From Omnitrophica WOR_2 bacterium RIFCSPLOWO2_12_FULL_46_30 (lineage in GTDB: Bacteria; Omnitrophota; Gorgyraeia; Gygaellales; UBA12090), in contig MHHA01000030.1 in NCBI GenBank assembly GCA_001805845.1, forward strand, positions 10,710-23,377: a stretch of 12,668 bases of DNA, in the 5' to 3' direction. A program made the translations under genes and the position numbers. This document shows, piece after piece, positions 5,761 through 11,712 of this stretch. The notes below the pieces were generated by a model. That model saw only the letters and a program-made list of their open reading frames with translations. It was not told the origin of the DNA and ran no database searches. How positions within the stretch are numbered: the first letter of the stretch is position 1; the number at the start of each line of letters is the position of its first letter.

Positions 5761-6141
5761 CTATTCTCCCAGCACCTTTTTAATCTTTGCCAGTAAATCA
5801 TTCAAATCAAAGGGCTTTGTCAAATAATCTTTGATATTTTCATGAGTCATCAAATCTTTGTTTATCTGGCTATCCCTGCCGGTAATTACCATTACCGGCA
5901 CATCAGGGGCATCCCCGGTCAAAGCCCGGAGTTCCTTTATGGCAACTAAAAAAGAATAGCCGTCCATCCGCGGCATCATAATATCCAAAAGCAGTAAATC
6001 CGGCTTATCAAGCATTACTTTTTTCAGGCACTCTTCTCCATTGGAAGCAAAGCTAACCTCGTAACCGGTATACTCCAATATCGCCTTTAGCGTCTTGGCA
6101 ACTGACTGGTCGTCATCAGCTACCAATATTTTCTTAGCCAT
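5761..6141 (-). CDS. Stand-alone CheY-like response regulator receiver
   Basis: A 126-residue single receiver domain with no output domain. The acidic cluster is D9-D10-D11, the phospho-acceptor is D53 in LLLLDIMMPRMDGY, the switch threonine is T87 in VITGRD, and K109 lies in LTKPFD, so all catalytic residues are present. Such proteins act through binding partners, for example in motility, phosphorelay or polarity; no histidine kinase is nearby, so the input is unknown. AAGGAGGAG lies about 6 bases before the ATG, a strong ribosome site. Its own promoter is divergent from that of the SurA_N gene. The stop is 60 bases before the hisG start, but hisG has its own promoter. Cytosolic. Confidence 0.95.
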   Translation of the reverse strand: MAKKILVADDDQSVAKTLKAILEYTGYEVSFASNGEECLKKVMLDKPDLLLLDIMMPRMDGYSFLVAIKELRALTGDAPDVPVMVITGRDSQINKDLMTHENIKDYLTKPFDLNDLLAKIKKVLGE

Positions 6142-6171
6142 ATCTGCTCCTCCTTTCGCATATCAAAATAC

Positions 6172-6200
6172 ATTCTAACATCTATCCGACAAAAGGTCAA
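6172..6200 (-). promoter_or_regulatory. Sigma70 promoter of the receiver gene
   Basis: On the minus strand TTGACC (6200-6195) and TAGAAT (6177-6172) are 17 bases apart. The predicted start near 6165 gives a leader of about 24 bases holding the AAGGAGGAG ribosome site. It is divergent from, and about 40 bases away from, the plus-strand promoter. Confidence 0.7.
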
Positions 6201-6226
6201 TATTTCATTATCCGCCCCCTAACTGG

Positions 6227-6243
6227 GTAAAGAAAAATATTGC
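6227..6243. repeat. 17-bp direct repeat, copy 2
   Basis: GTAAAGAAAAATATTGC is identical to 5735-5751. This copy lies immediately upstream of, and partly inside, the -35 region of the SurA_N gene promoter. Confidence 0.9.
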
Positions 6244-6267
6244 TTTCTTAGATTAGGTAAGTATAAT
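6240..6267 (+). promoter_or_regulatory. Candidate promoter of the SurA_N/PpiD-like gene, probably leaderless
   Basis: TTGCTT (6240-6245) and a perfect TATAAT (6262-6267) are 16 bases apart. Transcription would begin at about 6274-6275, at the ATG at 6275. The earlier in-frame ATG at 6266 lies inside the -10 box and so cannot be on this transcript. Confidence 0.65.
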
Positions 6268-6274
6268 GTTTTCT

Positions 6275-7456
6275 ATGTTAAAAATCCTCCGCAAACAAGA
6301 GCGCGCTAAAAAAATCATCTTTTGGCTCATCATCACCGTGATGGTTTTGGCCTTTGTACTCTGGGGAGCTGATGCCTACAGACAGGGCTCCGTAAGAACA
6401 GGTTATGCCGGTAAAATCTCCGGACGCGCGGTTTCAATAATGGAATTCCGCAGGATGTACCTTGCAGGGCTCAATGATGCGCGCCTGAGGTTTGGAGAAA
6501 ATTACCGCCAGCTGAGCCCGTACCTTAATCTTCGCGGACAGGCCTGGACAAAATTAGTGCTCTTAGAGTATGCCGGAAATTTAAAAATCAAGACAGCCAA
6601 CCAGGAGGTGGCCCGGGAAATTGCGGCTATGCCTTTCTTCTTTAGAGATGGCGCATTTAATCAAGACGTCTACGAAAGGGCCACCCGTTACTTCTTGGAC
6701 AGCTCACCCCGCGATTTTGAAGAGCAGATACGCGGCTCTCTCATTATCAGAAAACTCTATGAGCGCATAACCCAGGCCATCGCCACTAACGATGAAGAGA
6801 CGTTGGCTGACTACAAAAGAAAGAACGAAACGGTCAACATCCTTTATCTTGAGGTTGAGCAAAAGGATTTTTTAAGCCAGGTTGCTGTAACGGATAATGA
6901 GCTAAAAAATTACTATCAGGCAAATACAGGCCAGTTTAAGCGCCCGCCGCCGGCTGAAAATGGTTCATTTATTCCTGATTTTGAAGAGGTAAAAGAAGAA
7001 ATTCGGGAAATCCTGAAGTTGAGAAAGGCAAAAGACGAGGCGAAGAAAAGAATCCAGGGCTACAAGAATCAGATCGACGAAGTTCTTAAGAAAGAGCCAA
7101 ATTTAACCCTCAAAGAAATGGTTTCCCGTTTCGCAGTTGAGCTAAAAACAACGCCGCAATTTAAGCGCTTTGAGCCGCTGGCTGAAAGCGGGATAACCCC
7201 GCAAATCCAGCTTGCCGCCTTTAACTTAAAGCCGGGCGAAATCAGCGCTCTCTTAGAGAGCCCGAGCGCCTACTTTCTCATAGAACAGGGGACATTTATA
7301 GGTATTGATGAGGAAAAATTCAAGCAGGAGAGGGAAACCCACCAGAAAAATTTCTTAGAAGAGAAAAAACAGCGCGCCTTTGATAACTTCGTCCAAGAGC
7401 TCATCGCAAAATCCGACCTCAAGGACTATAGCTCATCCCTGAATCTCCCGGAATAA
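6275..7456 (+). CDS. Membrane-anchored SurA_N/PpiD-like periplasmic chaperone
   Basis: 393 residues from the ATG at 6275; I reject the ATG three codons earlier because it lies in the -10 box. A short basic N-terminus is followed by one transmembrane segment at about 13-30 (IIFWLIITVMVLAFVLWG), the layout of PpiD. Then comes a SurA_N-type helical chaperone domain (about 45-200, from KISGRAVSIMEFRRMY). The second half has long charged helices, and a short segment LAAFNLKPGEISALLESPSAYFLI (split here as LAAFNLKPGEIS and SAYFLIEQ) resembles only the end of a parvulin domain. I see no full parvulin catalytic core, so it is probably a holdase that helps proteins leaving the Sec channel rather than an active prolyl isomerase. 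It is the only plus-strand gene and converges on the ferredoxin gene with 9 bases between stops. Confidence 0.82.
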   Translation: MLKILRKQERAKKIIFWLIITVMVLAFVLWGADAYRQGSVRTGYAGKISGRAVSIMEFRRMYLAGLNDARLRFGENYRQLSPYLNLRGQAWTKLVLLEYAGNLKIKTANQEVAREIAAMPFFFRDGAFNQDVYERATRYFLDSSPRDFEEQIRGSLIIRKLYERITQAIATNDEETLADYKRKNETVNILYLEVEQKDFLSQVAVTDNELKNYYQANTGQFKRPPPAENGSFIPDFEEVKEEIREILKLRKAKDEAKKRIQGYKNQIDEVLKKEPNLTLKEMVSRFAVELKTTPQFKRFEPLAESGITPQIQLAAFNLKPGEISALLESPSAYFLIEQGTFIGIDEEKFKQERETHQKNFLEEKKQRAFDNFVQELIAKSDLKDYSSSLNLPE

Positions 7457-7465
7457 AATCTCACT

Positions 7466-7648
7466 TTATGCGACCCGAATGCAGTTGACCGGGCAGCTAT
7501 CAGCTATTTCTTTCAAGTTGTGGCTTAGCGAACAGTTCTGCGTGAGTATATGCGCAATGCCATCACCCTGAACCTGGAAAATCTCCGGGCAGCCCTGTTC
7601 GCACAGGCCGCAGCCGACACAGGTAGCGCCGTCTACGGTTACTTTCAT
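7466..7648 (-). CDS. Monocluster [4Fe-4S] ferredoxin
   Basis: A 60-residue ferredoxin of the Thermotoga/Desulfovibrio type. C10, C13, C16 and the CP-motif C52 are the probable ligands of one [4Fe-4S] cluster. C20 and C39 may form a disulfide as in T. maritima ferredoxin, and C56 is extra. It is the last gene of the por operon, 17 bases after porB, with AGGAGG upstream. Its obvious role is to accept electrons from the oxidoreductase encoded just before it and carry them to hydrogenase, Rnf or biosynthetic enzymes; that partner list is inference. Cytosolic. Confidence 0.93.
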   Translation of the reverse strand: MKVTVDGATCVGCGLCEQGCPEIFQVQGDGIAHILTQNCSLSHNLKEIADSCPVNCIRVA

Positions 7649-7665
7649 TTTATTTTTCCCCCTCC

Positions 7666-8592
7666 TTATAACGGGCCTGCTTCTTTGTCCTGCGGCGCAC
7701 TCACGCTCTCCACTTTCAAGCCGTATCTTTCTATATTACTATCTGCAATTGCCTGAATTTGTTTTATTTGCTCCGGAGAACTCAAAATATGCTTAAAGCG
7801 CCCCTGAAATTTTAAATATTCTTCAACCGGTTTAATTTTACTGAGCTTGCGCACGCCGGTCAACTTACCATATTCGTATTCAATCAAAGGATAAAGCCCG
7901 GTTTCAACCGCTAACTTACCGATATCATAGGTAATCTGCGGATCATGCCTCCAGCCCAAAGGACAAGGAACGTGGATCTGGATATACTTTGGGCCCTTGA
8001 TGGAAACGGCTTTTTTAACCTTGTTCTCAATATCCCTGGGATAACCGACCGAAGCAGTAGCCACATAAACCAAGCCGTGGGCAACGGCAATTTCCGGCAT
8101 AGGTTTTTTGGGCCGGGGATTTCCCGCGGATTGAGAACCGATAGGGGTAGTGCTGGTATTGGTATCAAACGGAGTTAAACCACTACGTTGAATTCCTGTG
8201 TTCATGTAGGCCTCGTTATCGTAGCAGACGGAGAGGATATCGTGGCCTCTTTCCCACATTCCTGAGAGCGCCTGCAGGCCGATATCCGCAGTGCCCCCGT
8301 CTCCGGCCTGGGAGATAACCGTGATTTTATCTTTGGTTCCTAAGTATTTTAACGCTGCCTCAACGCCTGAGGCAACCGCCGCGGCATTCTCAAATAAGGA
8401 ATGTATCCAGGGGACCCCCCAGGCAGACTCAGGATATTTTGTAGAAAAGACCTCTAAACAGCCGGTGTTATTGGCGATGATAGTATTTTTCCCGGTAACA
8501 TCCACCACCAATCTCGCGGCAATTGCCTGTCCGCATCCCGCGCAGGCAGTATGCCCTGAGCCAAAAAGATGCTTGCTGGTTTCAGCGGTCAT
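7666..8592 (-). CDS. porB: Pyruvate/2-oxoacid:ferredoxin oxidoreductase, beta subunit
   Basis: The thiamine-diphosphate subunit, 308 residues. C17 and C20 (CAGC), C45 (NNTGC) and C210 (HVPCPLGW) match the four ligands of the proximal [4Fe-4S] cluster of PorB. GDGGTADIG at 97-105 is the ThDP/Mg motif. With the alpha subunit it decarboxylates the oxoacid and passes electrons via the delta subunit to ferredoxin. Pyruvate is the most likely substrate from overall resemblance; 2-oxoisovalerate cannot be excluded. The ATG at 8592 now lacks a ribosome site because a 56-bp insertion separates it from AGGAG at the end of porA, so its translation may be lower than that of its partners. Confidence 0.93.
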   Translation of the reverse strand: MTAETSKHLFGSGHTACAGCGQAIAARLVVDVTGKNTIIANNTGCLEVFSTKYPESAWGVPWIHSLFENAAAVASGVEAALKYLGTKDKITVISQAGDGGTADIGLQALSGMWERGHDILSVCYDNEAYMNTGIQRSGLTPFDTNTSTTPIGSQSAGNPRPKKPMPEIAVAHGLVYVATASVGYPRDIENKVKKAVSIKGPKYIQIHVPCPLGWRHDPQITYDIGKLAVETGLYPLIEYEYGKLTGVRKLSKIKPVEEYLKFQGRFKHILSSPEQIKQIQAIADSNIERYGLKVESVSAPQDKEAGPL

Positions 8593-8600
8593 GATAATTC

Positions 8601-8656
8601 TGTGTAATGTTTTATGTGTAACGTGTAATGCTGGTGTAATGGATACACATTACACA
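8601..8656. mobile_element. 56-bp MITE-like insertion with inverted ends and target duplication
   Basis: The segment begins TGTGTAATGT (8601-8610) and ends ACATTACACA (8647-8656), a perfect 10-bp inverted pair. It is flanked on both sides by AATTC (8596-8600 and 8657-8661), a 5-bp direct repeat as expected for target duplication. Inside are further GTGTAATG and GTGTAACG copies. Removing the insert and one AATTC turns the end of porA into GAA-TTA-TCA-TGA, whose stop overlaps the porB ATG as ATGA, the arrangement still seen between porD and porA. It has no coding capacity, so any movement would need an outside transposase. Confidence 0.7.
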
Positions 8657-9828
8657 AATTCATCTCCTAATAACTCCGGCTTTAAGTCAATATATTCTTC
8701 GCTGATTTGTTTTGCGGTCAACCTTTTAAAGATTTCTTTTATAGAATCAATGGTAATATCCCTGCCGCCTAAACCAATCACAAATCCGCTGATTACCGGC
8801 GGATTTTTCTTACCGCAGAATACCGAGCGGATTTCGCTTAAAAGCGGGCTATAGGAGCCCAAAGAAACCGCCTTCTCAACTATTGCCACCCTCGGCACAT
8901 CCTTTAAGGCCTTATAAATCTCAAGTGACGGAAAGGGCCTGTAGGTAATAATTTTAAGCAGCCCCACTTTTTTTCCTTTTTGCCGCAGGATATCCACAAC
9001 ATCCTTAATTGTTCCGCAGACAGAACCCATTGCCACAATGACTTTTTCAGCATCTTTAACTCTATACTCCTCTACTAACCCGCCGGATGAACGGCCAAAG
9101 GCCTTCTGAAACTCATCTCTGATTAAAGGAATCAAGCGCAGGACATCCTTATGGGTATCATGAATTGCAAAGCGGGCCTCCATATAATAATCAGGATCAA
9201 CCAGGGGCCCTAAGGTCAAAGGATTTTCAACGTCTAACTTATACAATGGATTATAGGGGGGCAAGAAACTATCCACTTGTTCCTGGGAAGGGATATCTAC
9301 CGGCTCCAGGCCATGGGTTAAGATAAAGCCATCCATATTCACCATCACCGGGAGCATAATCTTCGGGCCCTCGCCGATGCGGTATGCCTGGATATGCAGG
9401 TCTAAGGCCTCCTGGATATTTTCCGCATGCAGTTGCACCCATCCTGAATCGCGCACGGTAATGGCATCCTGGTGGTCATTCCAGATATTTAAAGGCGCGG
9501 AGACCGAACGGTTGGCGCAGGTCATCACTACCGGAAGCCGCATTCCCGCGATGTTAAAAACAACCTCTGTCATCAAAAGTAAACCCTGGGAACTGGTGGC
9601 AGTAAAGGCGCGCACCCCGGTGGCTACCGCGCCCAGAACAACGCTTGCGGCTGAATGTTCAGACTCCACGTTCACGAACTCAGCCCTTAGCTTTCCTTCA
9701 GCAACCATAGCCGCTAATTCTTCCACAATATGTGTCTGGGGAGTAATGGGATAAGCTGAGATTACCCCCGGCTTGCACAAGCGCACGGCCTCAGCTACAG
9801 CTTGAGAACCCTCTAACAGCTCCTTCAT
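8650..9828 (-). CDS. porA: Pyruvate/2-oxoacid:ferredoxin oxidoreductase, alpha subunit
   Basis: A 392-residue subunit holding the pyrimidine-binding domain and domain II. YPITPQT at 26-32 is the family hallmark. VESEHSA around 54-60 has the probable ThDP-activating glutamate, TSSQGL is at 78-83, and NIWNDHQDAITVRDSGW (114-130) resembles the pyruvate-type loop. It forms the active site together with PorB. The ATG overlaps the porD stop (ATGA), and AGAGGAAAC lies just upstream, so translation is coupled. The last two residues (FV) and the TAA stop are supplied by the inserted 56-bp element; the ancestral end was probably LS-TGA. Cytosolic. Confidence 0.95.
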   Translation of the reverse strand: MKELLEGSQAVAEAVRLCKPGVISAYPITPQTHIVEELAAMVAEGKLRAEFVNVESEHSAASVVLGAVATGVRAFTATSSQGLLLMTEVVFNIAGMRLPVVMTCANRSVSAPLNIWNDHQDAITVRDSGWVQLHAENIQEALDLHIQAYRIGEGPKIMLPVMVNMDGFILTHGLEPVDIPSQEQVDSFLPPYNPLYKLDVENPLTLGPLVDPDYYMEARFAIHDTHKDVLRLIPLIRDEFQKAFGRSSGGLVEEYRVKDAEKVIVAMGSVCGTIKDVVDILRQKGKKVGLLKIITYRPFPSLEIYKALKDVPRVAIVEKAVSLGSYSPLLSEIRSVFCGKKNPPVISGFVIGLGGRDITIDSIKEIFKRLTAKQISEEYIDLKPELLGDEFV

Positions 9829-10085
9829 TGAGTTTCCTCTTTTACCATTATAATATCTTTTTTAGGGCAGATTGCCGCGCAATTACCGCAGCCCTTACAA
9901 AACTCATAGTCACAGATATAGGTATTTTTCCCCTCTCCCGTAACACAGGCCTCAGGGCAGATTAATACGCACATCTTGCAGGCAATACAATCCTTCTGCA
10001 AGAATTTTGGCTTGGAATCAACCCGCCAGGAACCGGTTTTATTTGCTCTTGTAGTTATGGCCTTAGAAATTATTGGTCCAAACAT
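9825..10085 (-). CDS. porD: Pyruvate/2-oxoacid:ferredoxin oxidoreductase, delta subunit (2[4Fe-4S])
   Basis: An 86-residue electron-transfer subunit. TGSWRV at 17-22 is a typical PorD lead-in. Two cluster motifs follow: C33-x2-C36-x2-C39-x3-C43-P and C63-x2-C66-x2-C69-x3-C73-P, each pattern supplying three ligands to one cluster and one to the other. C47 and C58 are additional. It carries electrons from the cluster in PorB to free ferredoxin. The start overlaps the end of porG by 16 bases and its stop overlaps the porA start by 4, so translation is coupled throughout. No independent ribosome site is visible. Confidence 0.94.
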   Translation of the reverse strand: MFGPIISKAITTRANKTGSWRVDSKPKFLQKDCIACKMCVLICPEACVTGEGKNTYICDYEFCKGCGNCAAICPKKDIIMVKEETQ

Positions 10086-10621
10086 TTTATAATATATTCA
10101 TATCCCTTCTGAGCAGCTAAGATGTTTTGTTGGGCGGCTTTAGCGGAAAACCTATGCTTGATTGCCTCAATTAAAGAATCTAATTTTATCTCTTTGGTTG
10201 CGGCAACGTAAGCCCCTAAAAGAGCGGTATTGCTTAAAGGCCTGCCGATGGTCTCCATTGCAATATCATTTGCCGGGACAAGGTAAATCTTTTGCTCCGG
10301 CTTATGCTCTCCGCTGGCAGAACCTTCCCGCGCATTTATTATGGCGATGCCCTGAGCTTTAAAACCCTTAAAGCAATTAAAGCCGCGCAAAAGCGTAACA
10401 TCTGCAACCAGAAGATAATCCGGCTCATAAATCTGGCAGCGCAGGCGCACCGGCTTGTCATCCACCCGCACAAAGGCATTCATCGGCGCGCCCATCCGTG
10501 CCGCGCCAAAATGAGGAAAGGCATAGGCAAATTTTCCTTCCAGAAAATAGGCATAACCCAGGATGCTGGCTGTGGTGATTGCGCCCTGGCCGGCGCGGGC
10601 ATGGATTCTTATCTCTTTCAT
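10070..10621 (-). CDS. porG: Pyruvate/2-oxoacid:ferredoxin oxidoreductase, gamma subunit
   Basis: A 183-residue subunit, first gene of the por operon. The N-terminal RAGQGAITTASILGYA is the conserved glycine-rich segment, and AFPHFGAARMGAPMNAFVRV follows, as expected for PorG. NTALLGAYVAA in the C-terminal half is also typical. The gamma subunit corresponds to domain III of the single-chain enzyme and helps bind coenzyme A, from family knowledge. The gene order gamma-delta-alpha-beta is the common one for four-subunit enzymes. GAGGA sits 10 bases before the ATG inside a short palindrome, which could hide it; a larger palindrome and a candidate promoter lie just upstream. Confidence 0.94.
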   Translation of the reverse strand: MKEIRIHARAGQGAITTASILGYAYFLEGKFAYAFPHFGAARMGAPMNAFVRVDDKPVRLRCQIYEPDYLLVADVTLLRGFNCFKGFKAQGIAIINAREGSASGEHKPEQKIYLVPANDIAMETIGRPLSNTALLGAYVAATKEIKLDSLIEAIKHRFSAKAAQQNILAAQKGYEYIIKCLDQ

Positions 10622-10631
10622 TGGGGAAAGT

Positions 10632-10666
10632 TCCTCTTGAGGAGGCCTGCCTGCAGGCAGGCAGGC
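10632..10666 (-). promoter_or_regulatory. Two adjacent hairpins in the porG leader, one covering the ribosome site
   Basis: TCCTCTTGAGGA (10632-10643) is an inverted repeat with a two-base loop; on the transcript its 3' arm is the GAGGA ribosome site of porG. Next to it, GCCTGCCTG (10645-10653) and CAGGCAGGC (10654-10662) form an 18-bp perfect palindrome. Both lie between the candidate promoter and the start codon. Confidence 0.5.
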
Positions 10667-10679
10667 AAAAGGAAAAAAT

Positions 10680-10707
10680 ATTATACCATTCAGTGCGGGC
10701 CTTGCAA
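10680..10707 (-). promoter_or_regulatory. Candidate promoter of the por operon
   Basis: On the minus strand TTGCAA (10707-10702) and a perfect TATAAT (10685-10680) are 16 bases apart, at the very end of the Minf_1886-type gene. The predicted start near 10673 gives a leader of about 50 bases containing the two hairpins. Confidence 0.5.
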
Positions 10708-11097
10708 GGATTTTCTATTTATATTTCTATTTATAGCGCTTTTGTCCCAGATATTACCAAAAACGATATCAAAGTTATACACATCCTTAAAATCCTCAAT
10801 AGAATCGCTCTCGGTTTTAGAGAGCAGTTTGGCATCTATCATATTATTGACAATATTGCCAAAATCCTGCGTCTTAGTTATACCCCAGTGCTTCAGCACG
10901 GCCTTTGCCATCGGCCCATATTGCTCAATAGCAAACTTAGCACACCCGCCGGCAAGCTCTTTACCGCTAAGATGGCCCTGTTTTTTAAGCTTTCGCTGGG
11001 TAAACCTGAGCGCCTGGAGAATGAATTCATAGCTATCAACCTTGTAGCGTGTGTCTTTAAGATAAATCTCCTCAACCGCCTTATGAAAATGGATCAT
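10690..11097 (-). CDS. Minf_1886/TIGR04138-type protein of unknown function
   Basis: A 135-residue protein. YEFILQALRFTQRKL, HLSGKELAGG, AIEQYGPMAKAVLKHWGI, DFGNIVNNMIDAKLLSKTE and DSIEDFKDVYNF follow the order I recall for the Minf_1886 family, described as restricted to Verrucomicrobia and Planctomycetes. No catalytic motif is evident; it is helical and of unknown function. The final 20 or so residues (from SAINRN) are not part of the family pattern and are encoded by a perfect 12-bp tandem repeat (10712-10735), so the original end may have been altered. Its ATG overlaps the upstream zinc-ribbon gene stop (ATGA), so the two proteins are probably made together. Confidence 0.75.
   Translation of the reverse strand: MIHFHKAVEEIYLKDTRYKVDSYEFILQALRFTQRKLKKQGHLSGKELAGGCAKFAIEQYGPMAKAVLKHWGITKTQDFGNIVNNMIDAKLLSKTESDSIEDFKDVYNFDIVFGNIWDKSAINRNINRKSLQGPH
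10712..10735. repeat. 12-bp tandem repeat, 2 copies, at the gene end
   Basis: TTTCTATTTATA occurs twice head to tail with no mismatch. On the coding strand it is read as INRN then INRK in the non-conserved tail of the Minf_1886-type protein. Confidence 0.9.
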
Positions 11098-11288
11098 CTT
11101 AAAAGCAGCTTATCTTCATTCTTAAGCCTTGTCCTTTTATCTCCCAGTAACCCGCCGCAAGAGCTGCAATTATATTCAAACAGGTAGCCATCGGGTAAAA
11201 TCAAAAGCAGCCGCTCCCTTACCGGCATTGAGCTGCCGCAAGAGTTACAGTATAAATATGTGGCCTTCAGGTCGTCGTATTGTTTCAT
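11094..11288 (-). CDS. Small zinc-ribbon protein, two CxxC motifs
   Basis: A 64-residue protein, not recognised as a named family. C14-x2-C17 and C41-x2-C44 would form a zinc ribbon, with the ribbon sheet between (RERLLLILPDGYLFEYN). The C-terminus is basic and charged. It starts 16 bases after the ybaB stop; CTGGGA upstream is a poor ribosome site. The stop overlaps the next ATG. Its constant partners here are YbaB and the Minf_1886-type protein, which hints at a nucleic-acid or translation-related role, but that is conjecture. Confidence 0.75.
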   Translation of the reverse strand: MKQYDDLKATYLYCNSCGSSMPVRERLLLILPDGYLFEYNCSSCGGLLGDKRTRLKNEDKLLLR

Positions 11289-11304
11289 CGCTAAATCCCA
11301 GAGA

Positions 11305-11601
11305 TTACATTAATCCCGGCAGATTTAATCCGGTAACGGTTTTCATCTTCTCTGCGGCAATGTCGTGAGAACGTTTAATTGCCCTGTTACAGGTATCCTT
11401 GAGCGCCGTCTCAAGCTCGCTATTTGGCGGACCTTCAAAATTTTTCTGAATCTTTATCTCCTGTATCTCCTGCGAGCCGTTCATAATGACTCTTAGCGAC
11501 TTATCAGGGCTTTCAATCTCAAAAGTAGTATTCTCCAGTTCTCTTTTTAGCTCCTGCATTTTCTTCTGCATCTCAAAAAGCGCCTTCATCTTATCAAACA
11601 T
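11305..11601 (-). CDS. ybaB: YbaB/EbfC nucleoid-associated protein
   Basis: A 98-residue YbaB/EbfC-family protein, which forms a tweezer-like dimer and binds DNA. The N-terminal helix MFDKMKALFEMQKKMQELKR, the sheet region (FEIESPDKSLRVIMNG) and the C-terminal helix with the GLNLPG tail match the family in order and length. GAGGT lies 6-7 bases before the ATG. A perfect TATAAT box is just upstream, so this gene probably heads the three-gene unit with the zinc-ribbon and Minf_1886-type genes. In many bacteria ybaB sits between dnaX and recR; neither is present here. Confidence 0.92.
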   Translation of the reverse strand: MFDKMKALFEMQKKMQELKRELENTTFEIESPDKSLRVIMNGSQEIQEIKIQKNFEGPPNSELETALKDTCNRAIKRSHDIAAEKMKTVTGLNLPGLM

Positions 11602-11629
11602 AATTTACCTCTTTTTCTAAAACAAATAT

Positions 11630-11658
11630 ATTATACAATAAATTCCTGATTTTGGAAG
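11630..11658 (-). promoter_or_regulatory. Candidate promoter of ybaB
   Basis: On the minus strand a perfect TATAAT (11635-11630) lies about 29 bases before the ybaB ATG. The -35 region at 16-18 bases is poor (CTTCCA/TTCCAA). The predicted leader is about 22 bases and includes the GAGGT ribosome site. Confidence 0.5.
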
Positions 11659-11660
11659 AA

Positions 11661-11689
11661 TTAATATTTCCTGGTTTAATATTTCCTGG
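11661..11689. repeat. 14-bp near-tandem duplication
   Basis: TTAATATTTCCTGG occurs at 11661-11674 and 11676-11689, one base apart, in the 111-bp gap between the GH94-like gene and ybaB. No other feature is seen in that gap apart from the ybaB promoter. Confidence 0.9.
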
Positions 11690-11712
11690 CTCCGCAGGGC
11701 CGCCAATTTTGT

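Noticed and set aside
8601..8656. CRISPR or phage attachment site for the GTGTAATG repeats
   Set aside because: Repeats are only 8-10 bp without regular spacers, and no cas or integrase gene is present.
8291..8854. 187-codon plus-strand open frame opposite porB/porA
   Set aside because: Antisense shadow of well-supported genes; it crosses their junction and shows no domain features.
10292..11032. 246-codon plus-strand open frame opposite porG and the Minf_1886-type gene
   Set aside because: Antisense shadow spanning a gene boundary and the porG leader; low-complexity product without recognisable motifs.
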